Assembly (NCBI RefSeq): GCF_002224365.1
Contig: NZ_CP022437.1
Span: 3,224,001 to 3,288,000 of the forward strand
Source of the DNA: Virgibacillus necropolis
GTDB lineage: Bacteria; Bacillota; Bacilli; Bacillales; Amphibacillaceae
Length of the DNA stretch: 64,000 nucleotides
Reading direction: 5' to 3'
Made by a program: the position numbers and the translations under genes. The notes beneath the pieces are model-generated. The model saw nothing but the letters and a program-made list of their open reading frames with translations, made no database searches and was not told the DNA's origin. Shown here in pieces: positions 28,343 to 37,400 of this stretch (within the stretch, counting starts at the first letter, position 1; each line of letters opens with the position of its first letter).

Positions 28343-28924
28343 ATGGATATGAAAGACTTTATAAATTTTTGTAAGACAGGCAATCCGATTTCAGGTGAGG
28401 ACAAAGAACTACATGGGCTATTAACTCAGTGTAGTTTTGAAGCTCAAAGAATTACGATGGAATTGAATACCTCCTATCATTCTAAAGAGGAAATAGTAGA
28501 GATTTTTAGTGAACTGACCGGCACTAAAGTTGATCCATCTTTTATGTGTTTTCCGCCATTTTACACAGACTTCGGTAAAAATATCACGATTGGAAAAAAC
28601 GTATTTTTTAATACAGGATGCTCTTTCCAGGATAGAGGCGGAATTAGTATAGGAAACGGCTGCTTGATCGGGATGAATGTCACGATTGCTACACTTAACC
28701 ATGGTTTATCTTTAGAAACAAGAAACATAACTTATCCCTCTCCAGTTATACTTGGAGACAATGTATGGATTGGGTCAAGCGCAACAATACTGCCTGGTGT
28801 GACGATTGGAGATAATTCTGTTATTGCAGCAGGCGCAGTTGTCACTAAAGATGTCCCAGAGAATACTGTTGTTGCAGGTGTTCCAGCAAAATTTATAAAA
28901 AAAGTAAGTAATAATTTAAAGTAA
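28343..28924 (+). CDS. Hexapeptide-repeat O-acetyltransferase (maltose/galactoside acetyltransferase type)
   Basis: This 193-residue enzyme has the helical N-terminus of Maa/LacA enzymes (MKDFINFCKTGNPISGEDKELHGLL). A left-handed beta-helix of hexapeptide repeats follows (ITIGKNVFFNTGCSFQDRGGISIGNGCLIGMNVTI, VWIGSSATILPGVTIGDNSVIAAGAVVTKDVPENTVVAGVPAKF). The catalytic histidine is in ATLNHGL. It uses acetyl-CoA to acetylate a sugar hydroxyl. The frame continues 39 codons upstream, but ATG 28343 gives the normal family length and has CAGGTGATC ahead. Confidence 0.88.
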   Translation: MDMKDFINFCKTGNPISGEDKELHGLLTQCSFEAQRITMELNTSYHSKEEIVEIFSELTGTKVDPSFMCFPPFYTDFGKNITIGKNVFFNTGCSFQDRGGISIGNGCLIGMNVTIATLNHGLSLETRNITYPSPVILGDNVWIGSSATILPGVTIGDNSVIAAGAVVTKDVPENTVVAGVPAKFIKKVSNNLK

Positions 28925-28949
28925 TTATGTACATTAAAGTAATAGATTA

Positions 28950-28994
28950 AAAGCAAAGGAAGGGTTAGAGCTATTCTTCCATTCCCTTTGCTTT
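28950..28994. terminator. Terminator after the acetyltransferase gene
   Basis: AAAGCAAAGGAA and TTCCCTTTGCTTT form a near-perfect long stem between the acetyltransferase gene and the converging membrane protein gene at 29027. A and T runs flank it, so it may act in both directions. Confidence 0.6.
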
Positions 28995-29026
28995 GCAAAA
29001 ATGACCCATTTCATAAAAATAAATCC

Positions 29027-29356
29027 TTATTCAGGAAGCGCGCCACTTACTGTTCTATTACGATATAAAAACAGAGTAATTACATTTAGAATAATAGTAA
29101 CGATGAGAAGAACTACTGCGATGAGCACCTTAGCACTCATTGTGTCCATAAGAGCACTCCAATCCTCAATCTTTACCCGATGATAACCATTGAAAATCTG
29201 GAAAAATAGCGAAATAGCACAAGCACTGATGCTCATAATGGAAAGACCAACCCAATTACTATGTGTACGGTTTTCATATCGCATAAGGTTAATAACAGGA
29301 AGTATCCATCCAATTAGTCCCAGCACGAGGCTGCCGAGATTAAGCCAACCAATCAT
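29027..29356 (-). CDS. Small integral membrane protein of unknown function
   Basis: This 109-residue protein has three hydrophobic segments (IGWLNLGSLVLGLIGWILPVIN, VGLSIMSISACAISLFFQIF, VLIAVVLLIVTIILNVITLFLY). The start is ATG 29356 after AAAGGGGATTGG. Similar short proteins of Bacillaceae have no known role. It is monocistronic. Confidence 0.65.
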   Translation of the reverse strand: MIGWLNLGSLVLGLIGWILPVINLMRYENRTHSNWVGLSIMSISACAISLFFQIFNGYHRVKIEDWSALMDTMSAKVLIAVVLLIVTIILNVITLFLYRNRTVSGALPE

Positions 29357-29447
29357 ATCCAATCCCCTTTGTATTTTCATTCTTATTTAACTGCCTACTG
29401 GATGAAAAATTTAAATAGTAACTTAATCACACAGTAACTTCGGTAAA

Positions 29448-30113
29448 TTACTTCATATATTTTGCTACTAACTCATAGCATCTTTCTCTTGTGAGACTTC
29501 CTTGTGTAGCCACATACTCTAATGATTCCGTCGAACCGCCCTTATACTTTAATGATGCTTCTTTAGCAGCTTTATCTCTATGTTTTATCCAGTCCCGTTG
29601 TTCTTTTCTAAATTTATCCATCTGTTCTGTACTTAGCTGTTCTTTTAAAATTCCGTAAATTTCGTTCAATTCAGCATCCCATTTTTTATATCTTTCTGCC
29701 TCTTGTTCTTCCATCTCTACTATTGTTGTTTTAGCCTCTGCGTGCTTATCTGCTTCTTCCATTTTATTAAGTTTCTTGAGATATTCTTCTTTATTCATAG
29801 CAATATCACTGTCACTATTACTAGACTTCAATGAATCTTCATCATTTGAATCTGTATATGTATTCTCAGTACTGTCTTCTTGTTCATTTATCTGGGTGTC
29901 GCTCGTATCTTCAGAAGAGTTTTTCGTTTTATTTTCACCTGTATCTTTTGAGCTTTTATTTAAGGATTCACCATTTGCATTTTGCGGGGGACTGCTATCT
30001 GACGACCCGTTGTTTGATTTAGCATTTGACTCCGCAGATGAGTTACTGCATGCAGCCAATGTAACTAATACTACCGTTAACATTACCATTAAGAATTTAT
30101 GATTATTTTTCAT
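29448..30113 (-). CDS. LprI-family (DUF1311) lipoprotein
   Basis: This 221-residue protein has a lipobox (VTLAACSN). A long Ser/Asn/Asp/Glu-rich linker (about residues 25-115) follows, which would let the domain extend from the membrane. The C-terminal LprI domain contains WDAELNEIYGILKEQLSTEQMDKFRKEQRDWIKHRDKAA and LTRERCYELVAKYM. LprI of mycobacteria inhibits lysozyme; the role in Bacillaceae is unproven. ATG 30113 follows AGAAAGGTAG. The domain normally has two disulfide cysteines; only one Cys (RERCYEL) is visible here. Confidence 0.8.
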   Translation of the reverse strand: MKNNHKFLMVMLTVVLVTLAACSNSSAESNAKSNNGSSDSSPPQNANGESLNKSSKDTGENKTKNSSEDTSDTQINEQEDSTENTYTDSNDEDSLKSSNSDSDIAMNKEEYLKKLNKMEEADKHAEAKTTIVEMEEQEAERYKKWDAELNEIYGILKEQLSTEQMDKFRKEQRDWIKHRDKAAKEASLKYKGGSTESLEYVATQGSLTRERCYELVAKYMK

Positions 30114-30194
30114 TAAGATACTACCTTTCTCTGTATAATCAGTTCTCATTTAGGAAAAGCGCCTTAATAAATATTTGTCAAATTCCAAATATCA

Positions 30195-30379
30195 TTAGTT
30201 CCTGAATTTTTCTGGATCTTCAATTCTTGTTGAAACTATTTCCCCACAATTCAAGCAAAAGGTGTAAATTTTATTTGAACCAACCGATAACTTGTTATCT
30301 AATGGTCTTATGTTCATAAAGTCACTACCTTCTACAAATTTATCTCCTTACATTTTGGACACCTTTTTTCATTGGGCAC
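30195..30379 (-). pseudogene. Small two-CxxC zinc-ribbon protein, probably frameshifted
   Basis: A GTG at 30379 reads VPNEKRCPKCKEINL and stops at TAG. One base out of frame, the reading continues EGSDFMNIRPLDNKL...IYTFCLNCGEIVSTRIEDP to a stop at 30195. Joined, this gives a normal four-cysteine zinc ribbon (CPKC...CLNC), so a single-base change has probably broken it. Alternatively the second part (ATG 30317, RBS AGAAGG) is expressed alone as a 40-residue peptide. Confidence 0.4.
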
Positions 30380-30533
30380 TCACCACTCCTTAACTATAAA
30401 TAATATTTACTAATTCAGGGTTTTGCGAAGGGATTATAATAAAATTATTTAGACAAAACTTCTATCCAACACTTTACAATCCCTGCAAAAAAACCATCAT
30501 ATTAGACAATCGCGCTCTTTAACAGAAAACCCC

Positions 30534-31019
30534 TTAACAACTTGAAGCTGTTTGCTTTGTGCATTCATACTTCATCTTCAAAAACTCAAAACGACTTCCA
30601 TTTGTATCTTGCATGAAGGTCTCAATGGATTCAAAGCCTGTTTTTTTGTAGACCTTTATGGCTCTCTCATTAAAAGTGGCAACCGAAAGCGTTATTTCTT
30701 TGGGATTATATTTTGATATTGCATAACTTAGTCCAGCTTTAAAAAAATCTAAACCCATACCCCTTCCAGTTAATTCAGGTTTCATTCCCAACCCAATCTC
30801 AACGAAATCGCCTTCATTATCAAAATAAAAGAATCCGATTTCTTCATTACCCTTTTTGACTATATAATATTTATCTCCACGTTCTTGAGGATTCAAAAGT
30901 TCAGCTAGATCCTCCTCATCAGCCGCAAAATCATAAAAAGAATATTTCCCTTCATAGTGCCAGTTTGAAGCAATATTTTCTGCTTGCTGTTGTGACATTT
31001 CACTAAAAATATACTCCAT
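30534..31019 (-). CDS. GNAT-family N-acetyltransferase
   Basis: This 161-residue acetyltransferase has IGFFYFDNEGDFVEIGLGMKPELTGRGMGLDFFKAGLSYA containing the acetyl-CoA pyrophosphate motif (Q/R-x-x-G-x-G/A form LTGRGMG). It ends with the typical ITLSVATFNERAIKVYKKTGF strand-helix. Members of this form acetylate small molecules or protein N-termini. The ATG at 31019 has GGAGG at seven bases. It is monocistronic. Confidence 0.88.
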   Translation of the reverse strand: MEYIFSEMSQQQAENIASNWHYEGKYSFYDFAADEEDLAELLNPQERGDKYYIVKKGNEEIGFFYFDNEGDFVEIGLGMKPELTGRGMGLDFFKAGLSYAISKYNPKEITLSVATFNERAIKVYKKTGFESIETFMQDTNGSRFEFLKMKYECTKQTASSC

Positions 31020-31203
31020 GATAACTCCTCCAATCATATCTCCAAAACAAATCTGATCTCCCACAATGCGGCCCTATTGTAGAAGACTGCTTTCACCAAA
31101 AATCAACCTAATATGTGCAAAAAATGTAAGTTCAAAAACGATGGATTTACAGTTTTAATCATCCAAAGGTTACAAAATGGTATTGGTTGGAACCAATTCC
31201 CCC

Positions 31204-32583
31204 TTAATCATCATATTTCTCCTTCATTTCATCGCCCTTTTCCTCAATTGATTCTTTTAATTTATCCCCTTCTTCTTCAACTGTCTCGAGAAGTGAATTA
31301 AATGTCTCTTCAAATGATGCAAGTATTTCCTGACGTTGTTCGATCATGCTAATGACTTCTTCACTTACTTCGTCACCAATCTGCTCATTACCTTCCAAAT
31401 AATAGACAGCTTCCTTTAGGTTGCTTTCTTCATCATAGGTCAAGTTCATGAAATCCGATCGTTCTCCGTACAATTCGTTCATTTTATCCGATTGTACACT
31501 GGATACATCATTGAAATTATCAGCGTTCCACGAGCTCCATTCATTGTACAGACGGACGCGTTCATCTTCCCACACTTCTTTGAAATCATCTTCAGACTCA
31601 ACGGTTGTAAATTCTCCACCCCCAGCTTCAGCTACTTCCAGCAATTGTTCCTGTCCATTGCTATCTACATCAAAACCAATAATATTCACGACTGCCTCGA
31701 TGTTGGAATCATGAAGCTCTTTCGCGGCTTTAACCGGATCACCATCACACGTTCCCACACCATCACTCACTATGTAAATAATATTCTGGCTGGAACTGTC
31801 CGCATCTTTAAAGTCCTTTTTCGCTTCTGTAATGGATTTCGCTATTGGTGTCCAACCGGTTGGATCAAATTTGCCCAGAGCATCTCCAAATTTGCCTTTG
31901 TTATATGGCTGCAGTTCATACACTAATTCCGTACTGCTGCATGACAGTTCCTTATCACTGTCCGCATTGCTTCCTTTATGACCATATACCCGCAAACCAA
32001 TATTTGACCCTTCTGGCATCGATGCAACAAAATCATTAATGGCCTCTTTTGCCTGCTTCATTTTCGTTTCACCGCCAACCTTTTGAGCCATACTGCCACT
32101 CGCATCAAGCAAAATCACAATGTTGGCTGTACCATTTACCTTCTGACCATTCTCAAGCTTCATACCACCTGGCGCATCAGAAATTGCTGTTTCGATTTTT
32201 GGATTGAATGATTCCGTAAATTTATAGTATTCCTCGTACTTACCGGACTCGCTCATCAAATTCAGTAAGTTCGCATAAACTTGGAAACTATTTTTATCCT
32301 GAAAGTTCTTTTCATCCAATGCACGGTGGATAACCGCTTCATTATACGAATTACCGGCATATTCCCCCTGATCGCGTTCAATAATTTCCTCAATCGTCGT
32401 AGCAACCTCAAAGTCTTTCTCTGAGCTTTCCTCTTTTGGTGCTTCCTTTTCCTCTGCTTGTTCAGATTTCTCATTACTGGCTTCTTTTTTCTTTGATGAC
32501 GATGCTTCTTCACCAGAACTACAAGCAACCAGCACCCCACATAGAAAAATAGATAATAAGACCAAATAAAAATATTTCTTCAT
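31204..32583 (-). CDS. von Willebrand factor A-domain lipoprotein
   Basis: This 459-residue exported protein has a lipobox (LVACSSG), a Lys/Glu/Ser-rich linker and a VWA domain with the MIDAS motif in IVILLDASGSMAQK. Other metal-site positions are in GHKGSNADSDKEL and IIYIVSDGVGTCDGD. The C-terminal 120 residues are acidic and probably coiled coil (SLLETVEEEGDKLKESIEEKGDEMKEKYDD, quasi-repeats of EEKGDxxKE). Related Bacillaceae lipoproteins are annotated only as VWA-containing. The protein probably binds another surface or envelope component through a metal ion. Confidence 0.88.
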   Translation of the reverse strand: MKKYFYLVLLSIFLCGVLVACSSGEEASSSKKKEASNEKSEQAEEKEAPKEESSEKDFEVATTIEEIIERDQGEYAGNSYNEAVIHRALDEKNFQDKNSFQVYANLLNLMSESGKYEEYYKFTESFNPKIETAISDAPGGMKLENGQKVNGTANIVILLDASGSMAQKVGGETKMKQAKEAINDFVASMPEGSNIGLRVYGHKGSNADSDKELSCSSTELVYELQPYNKGKFGDALGKFDPTGWTPIAKSITEAKKDFKDADSSSQNIIYIVSDGVGTCDGDPVKAAKELHDSNIEAVVNIIGFDVDSNGQEQLLEVAEAGGGEFTTVESEDDFKEVWEDERVRLYNEWSSWNADNFNDVSSVQSDKMNELYGERSDFMNLTYDEESNLKEAVYYLEGNEQIGDEVSEEVISMIEQRQEILASFEETFNSLLETVEEEGDKLKESIEEKGDEMKEKYDD

Positions 32584-32885
32584 AAAAGCCTCCCTCTCCC
32601 GTTTTGTCTTCTCCCAAAAACGAATTATTTCAGTTAATTATGCTTATTGTTTTATACTACCAAAACGTGGAAAGATTTCAATGGGGAAAGGGGGTTTTGC
32701 AAACATACATATATCTTTAATTGCAAAATAAAAACACAAAACCTTTCTTAACAAAGATTTTGTGCTTACATCTTTATACCATGAAATACAAATACACTAA
32801 CAACGACAAGTACCTGGCACCCTTGACAATTCTTAATTGTCTTGATGTCAGGTACACATCATTATTTTATAAAACTTATCCTGTC
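32584..32885. other. 302-bp intergenic region with imperfect hairpin
   Basis: No gene was seen. A compound imperfect hairpin at 32809-32864 (GTACCTGGCAC ... TGTCAGGTAC with inner GACAATT/AATTGTC) lies between the CocE-type gene and the VWA gene, and may terminate the leftward CocE transcript. It resembles short dispersed palindromes common in Bacillaceae; no second copy was noticed here. Confidence 0.45.
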
Positions 32886-34940
32886 CTACTGATAGACTCT
32901 TGGTATTTCCTTTTTCCACGTATTCTGGAAACATTCTTTTCCATTATGATAAGCCGTCATTGTATTTGTTAGATAAAATGTATGACTATCGCTCGTCATC
33001 TCACTATTGGTGATAAGTTTTACTTCCCAGTCTCCCCGTCCAACAGTCATCTCCCACTCACATTGTGCCTTTGCAGCTAGTGGATTGCCTGATTGAATCG
33101 TGTACGTGTTTTTATTTATACTTCCATGTTTCAAACCATTATGAGGTAACAAACGCTCTCCTTCATCTGAAAAATCATCCAGCTGCCATACATTCGTTAT
33201 CGTATTATGAGAAACGTTTCGTGTCCGATTTTCTGTTCTAAGGATTTCTCTGTCAATCACTTGAGCTGTTTCCGGTGTATCGAAATGAATAGAATCATCC
33301 ACTTCAGGCTGTGGTGTCCGAACAGGCAGATTCAATTTCGTGTTTTCACCTGTATAGATTTCCAGTGTCACAGGTTTTGGCGATGGCCAAGCTTGCGGCC
33401 AATAAGTTGGTGATATAGCTACCTCCAGTACGTGATCAGCAGGAATAGATTGGCCGACACTATCTAATTTAATGGATGCTTGATATTTCTTTCCAACCTC
33501 CAAAGCTTCTGGATGCTCATGGGAGTTGAGATGATTTAAATTTAACATTCCCCAACTAATTAAAGTGGATTCTCCCGTAGGTGCCTTAACACAAAGCCGG
33601 ATAGCAACAAGAGCATTCTCCTGATCCGATGTAAATTCCATGTCAAATACTGGATGTCCGAGCATATCAAAGTTTTCTTCAAAAGGATCGGATGTAAAAA
33701 CTACTGACTTTCCATTTTCTAATCGCTGATCAGACGGCAAATCGCCCGGTTCCCCAAATGGACAAAATACACCAGCATAATAGCCATGTTCTTGAACACT
33801 TGGGACAACAACTTTTTCATTAGAATTCTGCTCATTTACTAGTTTACCGTCTTTAAGCCAGAAATGTTTTTGATTAACATTTTTTGAAGGCCATGAAGAA
33901 TCAACTACCCACTTTCCAGGTCTTTCATCATAGTTAACTTTCGGTAACTCGTTGTCTTGAATCCATGTTATTAATTTCGGATCCTCTTTAACCCCTGTAT
34001 CGATACCTTTTAACCATTGGTCCCACCAACGCAAGCATTCCTGCAGAAAACCAATTGTCGGTTCTGGTGTCGCTACCTCAGGATATTCATGGGCCCATGG
34101 ACCAATTATTCCTTTTGAATACGGAAGATTTTCAATAAGCCTAAATACAGCATCCGTATAACCGTCCTGCCATCCACCGACAGTGAAAACGGGAATTTGT
34201 ATGTCCGAGTAGTCTTCACATATGGATCCATGCTTCCAATAATTATCTCTGGTTTGGTGACTCATCCACTTGTTGACATATGGTGTTGTGTTCAATCGTT
34301 TCAACCAGTTTTCCTTCCAGCTTTCTCCTACTACTTCTGGATCTTGCGGTCGGGCACTGTAAGCGAACATGGTTGATGCCCACCAAAGCATATCAGATGC
34401 TAATACATTGCCTCCACGGTAATGAACATCGTCCGCATATCGATCATCCGTTGAGCATAAGGTAATAATCGTTTTTAATGCTGGATGCTGTCTTGCAGCA
34501 ACCTGTAAGCCGTTAAAACCACCCCATGATTTTCCAATCATTCCAAGATCTCCAGTTGCCCATGACTGTTTACCAATCCAATCAAATACTTCCAAAGCAT
34601 CATCGTGTTCCTGTTCCAAATATTCGTCTGGCAAAAACCCATCTGAATTACCTGTTCCTCGAATATCAACTCGGATACTTGCATATCCATGCCCGGCAAA
34701 ATAAGGATGACGAATCGAATCGCGAATTGCTGTGAAATCATCTTTTCGATACGGTAAATATTCCAAAATAGCTGGGACTGGATTCTCGGTCGCATCTTTT
34801 GGCAACCAGATCGTCGCTGCCAACCTGGTCCCATCAGACATTGGAATCCACACATGTTCCTTCTTCTCAATCTCTCTAGGAAAATCTAACAATGTTTTTC
34901 TATCGGTAGAATCACTTACATTAAATACCAAATTATTCAA
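32886..34940 (-). CDS. CocE/NonD-family hydrolase (S15 X-Pro dipeptidyl peptidase fold)
   Basis: This 684-residue alpha/beta hydrolase has the CocE layout. IWLPKDATENPVPAILEYLPYRKDD is followed by the GIGKSWGGF-type nucleophile elbow (Ser138 in MIGKSWGGFNG), FTVGGWQDGYTDAVFRL near the acid and IGPWAHEYP near the histidine. A C-terminal jelly-roll (PepX_C) domain follows. The enzyme cleaves esters, amides or acyl-prolines. There is no signal peptide. Translation may begin at TTG 34940 or at the second TTG (34931), which fits GAGGAG spacing better. The TetR gene is just upstream and co-oriented. Confidence 0.9.
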   Translation of the reverse strand: MNNLVFNVSDSTDRKTLLDFPREIEKKEHVWIPMSDGTRLAATIWLPKDATENPVPAILEYLPYRKDDFTAIRDSIRHPYFAGHGYASIRVDIRGTGNSDGFLPDEYLEQEHDDALEVFDWIGKQSWATGDLGMIGKSWGGFNGLQVAARQHPALKTIITLCSTDDRYADDVHYRGGNVLASDMLWWASTMFAYSARPQDPEVVGESWKENWLKRLNTTPYVNKWMSHQTRDNYWKHGSICEDYSDIQIPVFTVGGWQDGYTDAVFRLIENLPYSKGIIGPWAHEYPEVATPEPTIGFLQECLRWWDQWLKGIDTGVKEDPKLITWIQDNELPKVNYDERPGKWVVDSSWPSKNVNQKHFWLKDGKLVNEQNSNEKVVVPSVQEHGYYAGVFCPFGEPGDLPSDQRLENGKSVVFTSDPFEENFDMLGHPVFDMEFTSDQENALVAIRLCVKAPTGESTLISWGMLNLNHLNSHEHPEALEVGKKYQASIKLDSVGQSIPADHVLEVAISPTYWPQAWPSPKPVTLEIYTGENTKLNLPVRTPQPEVDDSIHFDTPETAQVIDREILRTENRTRNVSHNTITNVWQLDDFSDEGERLLPHNGLKHGSINKNTYTIQSGNPLAAKAQCEWEMTVGRGDWEVKLITNSEMTSDSHTFYLTNTMTAYHNGKECFQNTWKKEIPRVYQ

Positions 34941-34966
34941 CTCCTCTAAGATGTACTGTTTCTGTT

Positions 34967-35671
34967 TTAGTTACGTTCGCCATATGCATAGTTAACGTCT
35001 TTCCTTTTTTCAGGAACAACTGTAGACATAATACTTTTGTATACGTATTCCATTGTTTGTTTTGCAGCTTCTTCTTTCGAAACATTTCTCCGCAAATTCA
35101 GCAGATTTGTTATCATTCCCGTCCAGATCAACATGGTGGTGTCAGCAATATATTCAATATCCTCTTCTTTAATAAATCCTTCTTCTTTAGCAGTTTGAAT
35201 ATATAGAGAACTGCGGGTTGATATGTTATGATGCGTGATAATCGATTGCACTTCTTCGGAGAGATTGATTAATTCATTTGCATACACTTGATAATAATTA
35301 CGCATTAGTTCCTCTGGAATAGTACCCAGATTTTCAATATAAAGCAGAGAATATACTTCTGGTAATTCAAAGGAATGTTTACAAAAGCACTCCCATGCGT
35401 ACAACCATTTTCCGATTGTATTATTCCCTTTTTCCAAATAGTTAGGAAGATCTTTAAAGTAGTTGTTCGTGTCACGCATGACAGCAAAAAACTTCAAATG
35501 GGATAAATCTCGAAAGTAGTTATAGACTGTTGAACTCGTATATCCTGCCCGATCTGCAATTTCACGGATGGTTATATGATTTAAACCCTTTTCCTGAATA
35601 AGCTCGGATGTTGCGTCTAAAAAATACCGCCACATTCTAGCCGTTTGAATCTCTTTCCTTTTATTATTCAT
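34967..35671 (-). CDS. TetR-family regulator
   Basis: This 234-residue regulator has an N-terminal HTH (residues about 10-60; GLNHITIREIADRAGYTSSTVYNYFRDLSHL, typical TetR). The C-terminal helical domain has two stretches of aromatic residues that would line a ligand pocket. It lies 26 bp upstream of the CocE-type hydrolase gene and the two probably form an operon. The regulator would then sense a substrate of the hydrolase; that link is inference from synteny. Confidence 0.88.
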   Translation of the reverse strand: MNNKRKEIQTARMWRYFLDATSELIQEKGLNHITIREIADRAGYTSSTVYNYFRDLSHLKFFAVMRDTNNYFKDLPNYLEKGNNTIGKWLYAWECFCKHSFELPEVYSLLYIENLGTIPEELMRNYYQVYANELINLSEEVQSIITHHNISTRSSLYIQTAKEEGFIKEEDIEYIADTTMLIWTGMITNLLNLRRNVSKEEAAKQTMEYVYKSIMSTVVPEKRKDVNYAYGERN

Positions 35672-35730
35672 TAGCCGAACACCTCAACAAATTATTTAAC
35701 ATTTTAAAACTACGGCAACCTACTAGCATA

Positions 35731-35765
35731 GCAACCCCCTGGTCAAGACAACCAAGGGGTTTCTT
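35731..35765. terminator. Hairpin between tetR and the opuC operon
   Basis: AACCCCCTGGT and ACCAAGGGGTT form a strong GC-rich stem followed on the plus strand by TCTTTAT. It separates the leftward opuC operon from the TetR gene and probably ends the opuC message, though the best U-rich tail is on the other strand. Confidence 0.5.
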
Positions 35766-35806
35766 TATCACTCTAATTTATGAACTTTTATAAACATAAG
35801 ATTCGG

Positions 35807-36448
35807 TTAAGCAAGTCGCCGCTTCGATTTCCGTTCTACTGTACCTAGAATTAGATCGGCTATGATCGCCATTAAGGTAGCAAGAATGGCTCCAGCGTAG
35901 ATTTTAACATCGTGTTGAAGACTAATCCCAGAAATAATTTCTTTCCCTAGACCACCCGCACCAACGTAAGGGCCAAGTGTAGCCACAGAAATAGCGATTA
36001 CAGCAGCAAGTCTTATCCCAGCCAGTAGAAACGGAATAGACAGGGGAAATTGTATTTTCAATAGCAGTTGGAATGTGGTCATACCGTTTCCAACTCCCGC
36101 TTCTATTATACTGTCATCTACTTCCTTGATTCCAACATACGTGTTTTTCACTATAGGAAGCAAGGAATATAGAAACAATCCGACGACAATTGTTTCAAAC
36201 CCAAAACCTAAATAGAGCATTAATATTGCAAGCATAGCCAAGCTAGGTATCAACTGCAATATATTTGTGAGTGATATGATAATTGGTGCCAATTTGTCAA
36301 ACTTTGCTGCGATAACACCAAGTGGTATCCCGACAACAAGTGCCAGCCCTATTCCATAGGCAACCATTAAAAGATGTTCGATCGATAGATATAACAATTC
36401 ACTGTTGTTTTCAATTATATATTGTACAAGTTTAGTGATGAACTCCAT
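35807..36448 (-). CDS. opuCD: Compatible-solute ABC permease, OpuCD type
   Basis: This 213-residue membrane subunit has five to six transmembrane segments. The BPD_transp_1 EAA-like loop IIEAGVGNGMTTFQLLLKIQFPLSIPFLLAGIR and VATLGPYVGAGGLGKEI are typical of OpuB/OpuC systems. It is the last gene of opuCA-CB-CC-CD, 18 bp after the binding-protein gene. OpuC imports betaine, carnitine, choline and related osmoprotectants. Confidence 0.9.
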   Translation of the reverse strand: MEFITKLVQYIIENNSELLYLSIEHLLMVAYGIGLALVVGIPLGVIAAKFDKLAPIIISLTNILQLIPSLAMLAILMLYLGFGFETIVVGLFLYSLLPIVKNTYVGIKEVDDSIIEAGVGNGMTTFQLLLKIQFPLSIPFLLAGIRLAAVIAISVATLGPYVGAGGLGKEIISGISLQHDVKIYAGAILATLMAIIADLILGTVERKSKRRLA

Positions 36449-36466
36449 ATTTTCTCACCTTTTCTA

Positions 36467-37375
36467 TCAGTCTAGCATTCCTTTTTCTTTTAAAAATTCT
36501 TTCGAAACTTCTTTGATGCTTCTCTTTTCAATATCTACCTCATATATCAAATCAGTCATTTTTTCTGTAGAAATTAATCCAACAGTAGATTTAACGATAT
36601 CATCAATTTTTGGATACTCTTCAATTACACTATTTCGGGCAACTATAGAAGCCTCATATGGCGGGAAAAACTCTTTATCATCTTTGAGTACTTTCAGGTC
36701 ATGCTTTTTTAATTGTGGATCAACAGTGTAAGCAGTAACAACATCCAATTCATCACTGGCAATTCCTTGGTACATTAAAGCAACATCCATTCCACGTGCA
36801 TCGGCAAATTTGTAACCATATGTTTCTTGAAAACCTTCATAACCATCATTATCGCGTTCTATCCAAGCGTTATCAGTCCCTAATGTTAACTCATCCGCAT
36901 ATTTCTCTAGATCTGATATCGTCTTAACGTTATTTTTTTTTGCAAAATCTTGTTTTACTGCAATACTATAGTTGTTTATATAACCAATCGGATCATACCA
37001 TTTAATATCGTATTCATCGCCAAAGAAAGACTGAGCTTGCTTCAACGTTTTGTCTGGATTTGTAGAATACTCTACAGCATCGAAATAATTGTTATAAACT
37101 TCTCCGGAAAATAAACTAGCAAAATCAAATTCTTCACGTTCAATTCCAGCAAAAATTTGAGCACTTGCTGGGAGATCCTCGACAATCTCTACTTTATGAT
37201 CTGTTCGATCTTCCACTAATAACTTTAGAATTTGTACATTTATTTTCGAATCGGTATTTTTAGCTGCGGCTGCAGTAAATACCTCCCCACCATCTGCCGA
37301 AGTCTCATCACCACATCCTGCAATTAAAAACAGTAAAGCAACTAAACTTACTGCCAAAAAACTTTTAAACTTCAT
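36467..37375 (-). CDS. opuCC: Osmoprotectant-binding lipoprotein, OpuCC type
   Basis: This 302-residue lipoprotein (lipobox LIAGCGD) has the OpuAC/OpuCC fold. Features are FTAAAAKNTDSKINVQILKLLVEDRTDHKVE, EFDFASLFSGEVYNNYFDAV, DNAWIERDNDGYEGFQETYGYKF and DELDVVTAYTVDPQLKKHDLKVL. In OpuCC-type proteins four tyrosines form the ligand cage; several are present. It lies between the two permease genes as in other opuC operons. The exact ligand (carnitine, betaine or choline) cannot be decided. Confidence 0.9.
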   Translation of the reverse strand: MKFKSFLAVSLVALLFLIAGCGDETSADGGEVFTAAAAKNTDSKINVQILKLLVEDRTDHKVEIVEDLPASAQIFAGIEREEFDFASLFSGEVYNNYFDAVEYSTNPDKTLKQAQSFFGDEYDIKWYDPIGYINNYSIAVKQDFAKKNNVKTISDLEKYADELTLGTDNAWIERDNDGYEGFQETYGYKFADARGMDVALMYQGIASDELDVVTAYTVDPQLKKHDLKVLKDDKEFFPPYEASIVARNSVIEEYPKIDDIVKSTVGLISTEKMTDLIYEVDIEKRSIKEVSKEFLKEKGMLD

Positions 37376-37400
37376 TTTAAAATCCTCCCGTATATTATAT

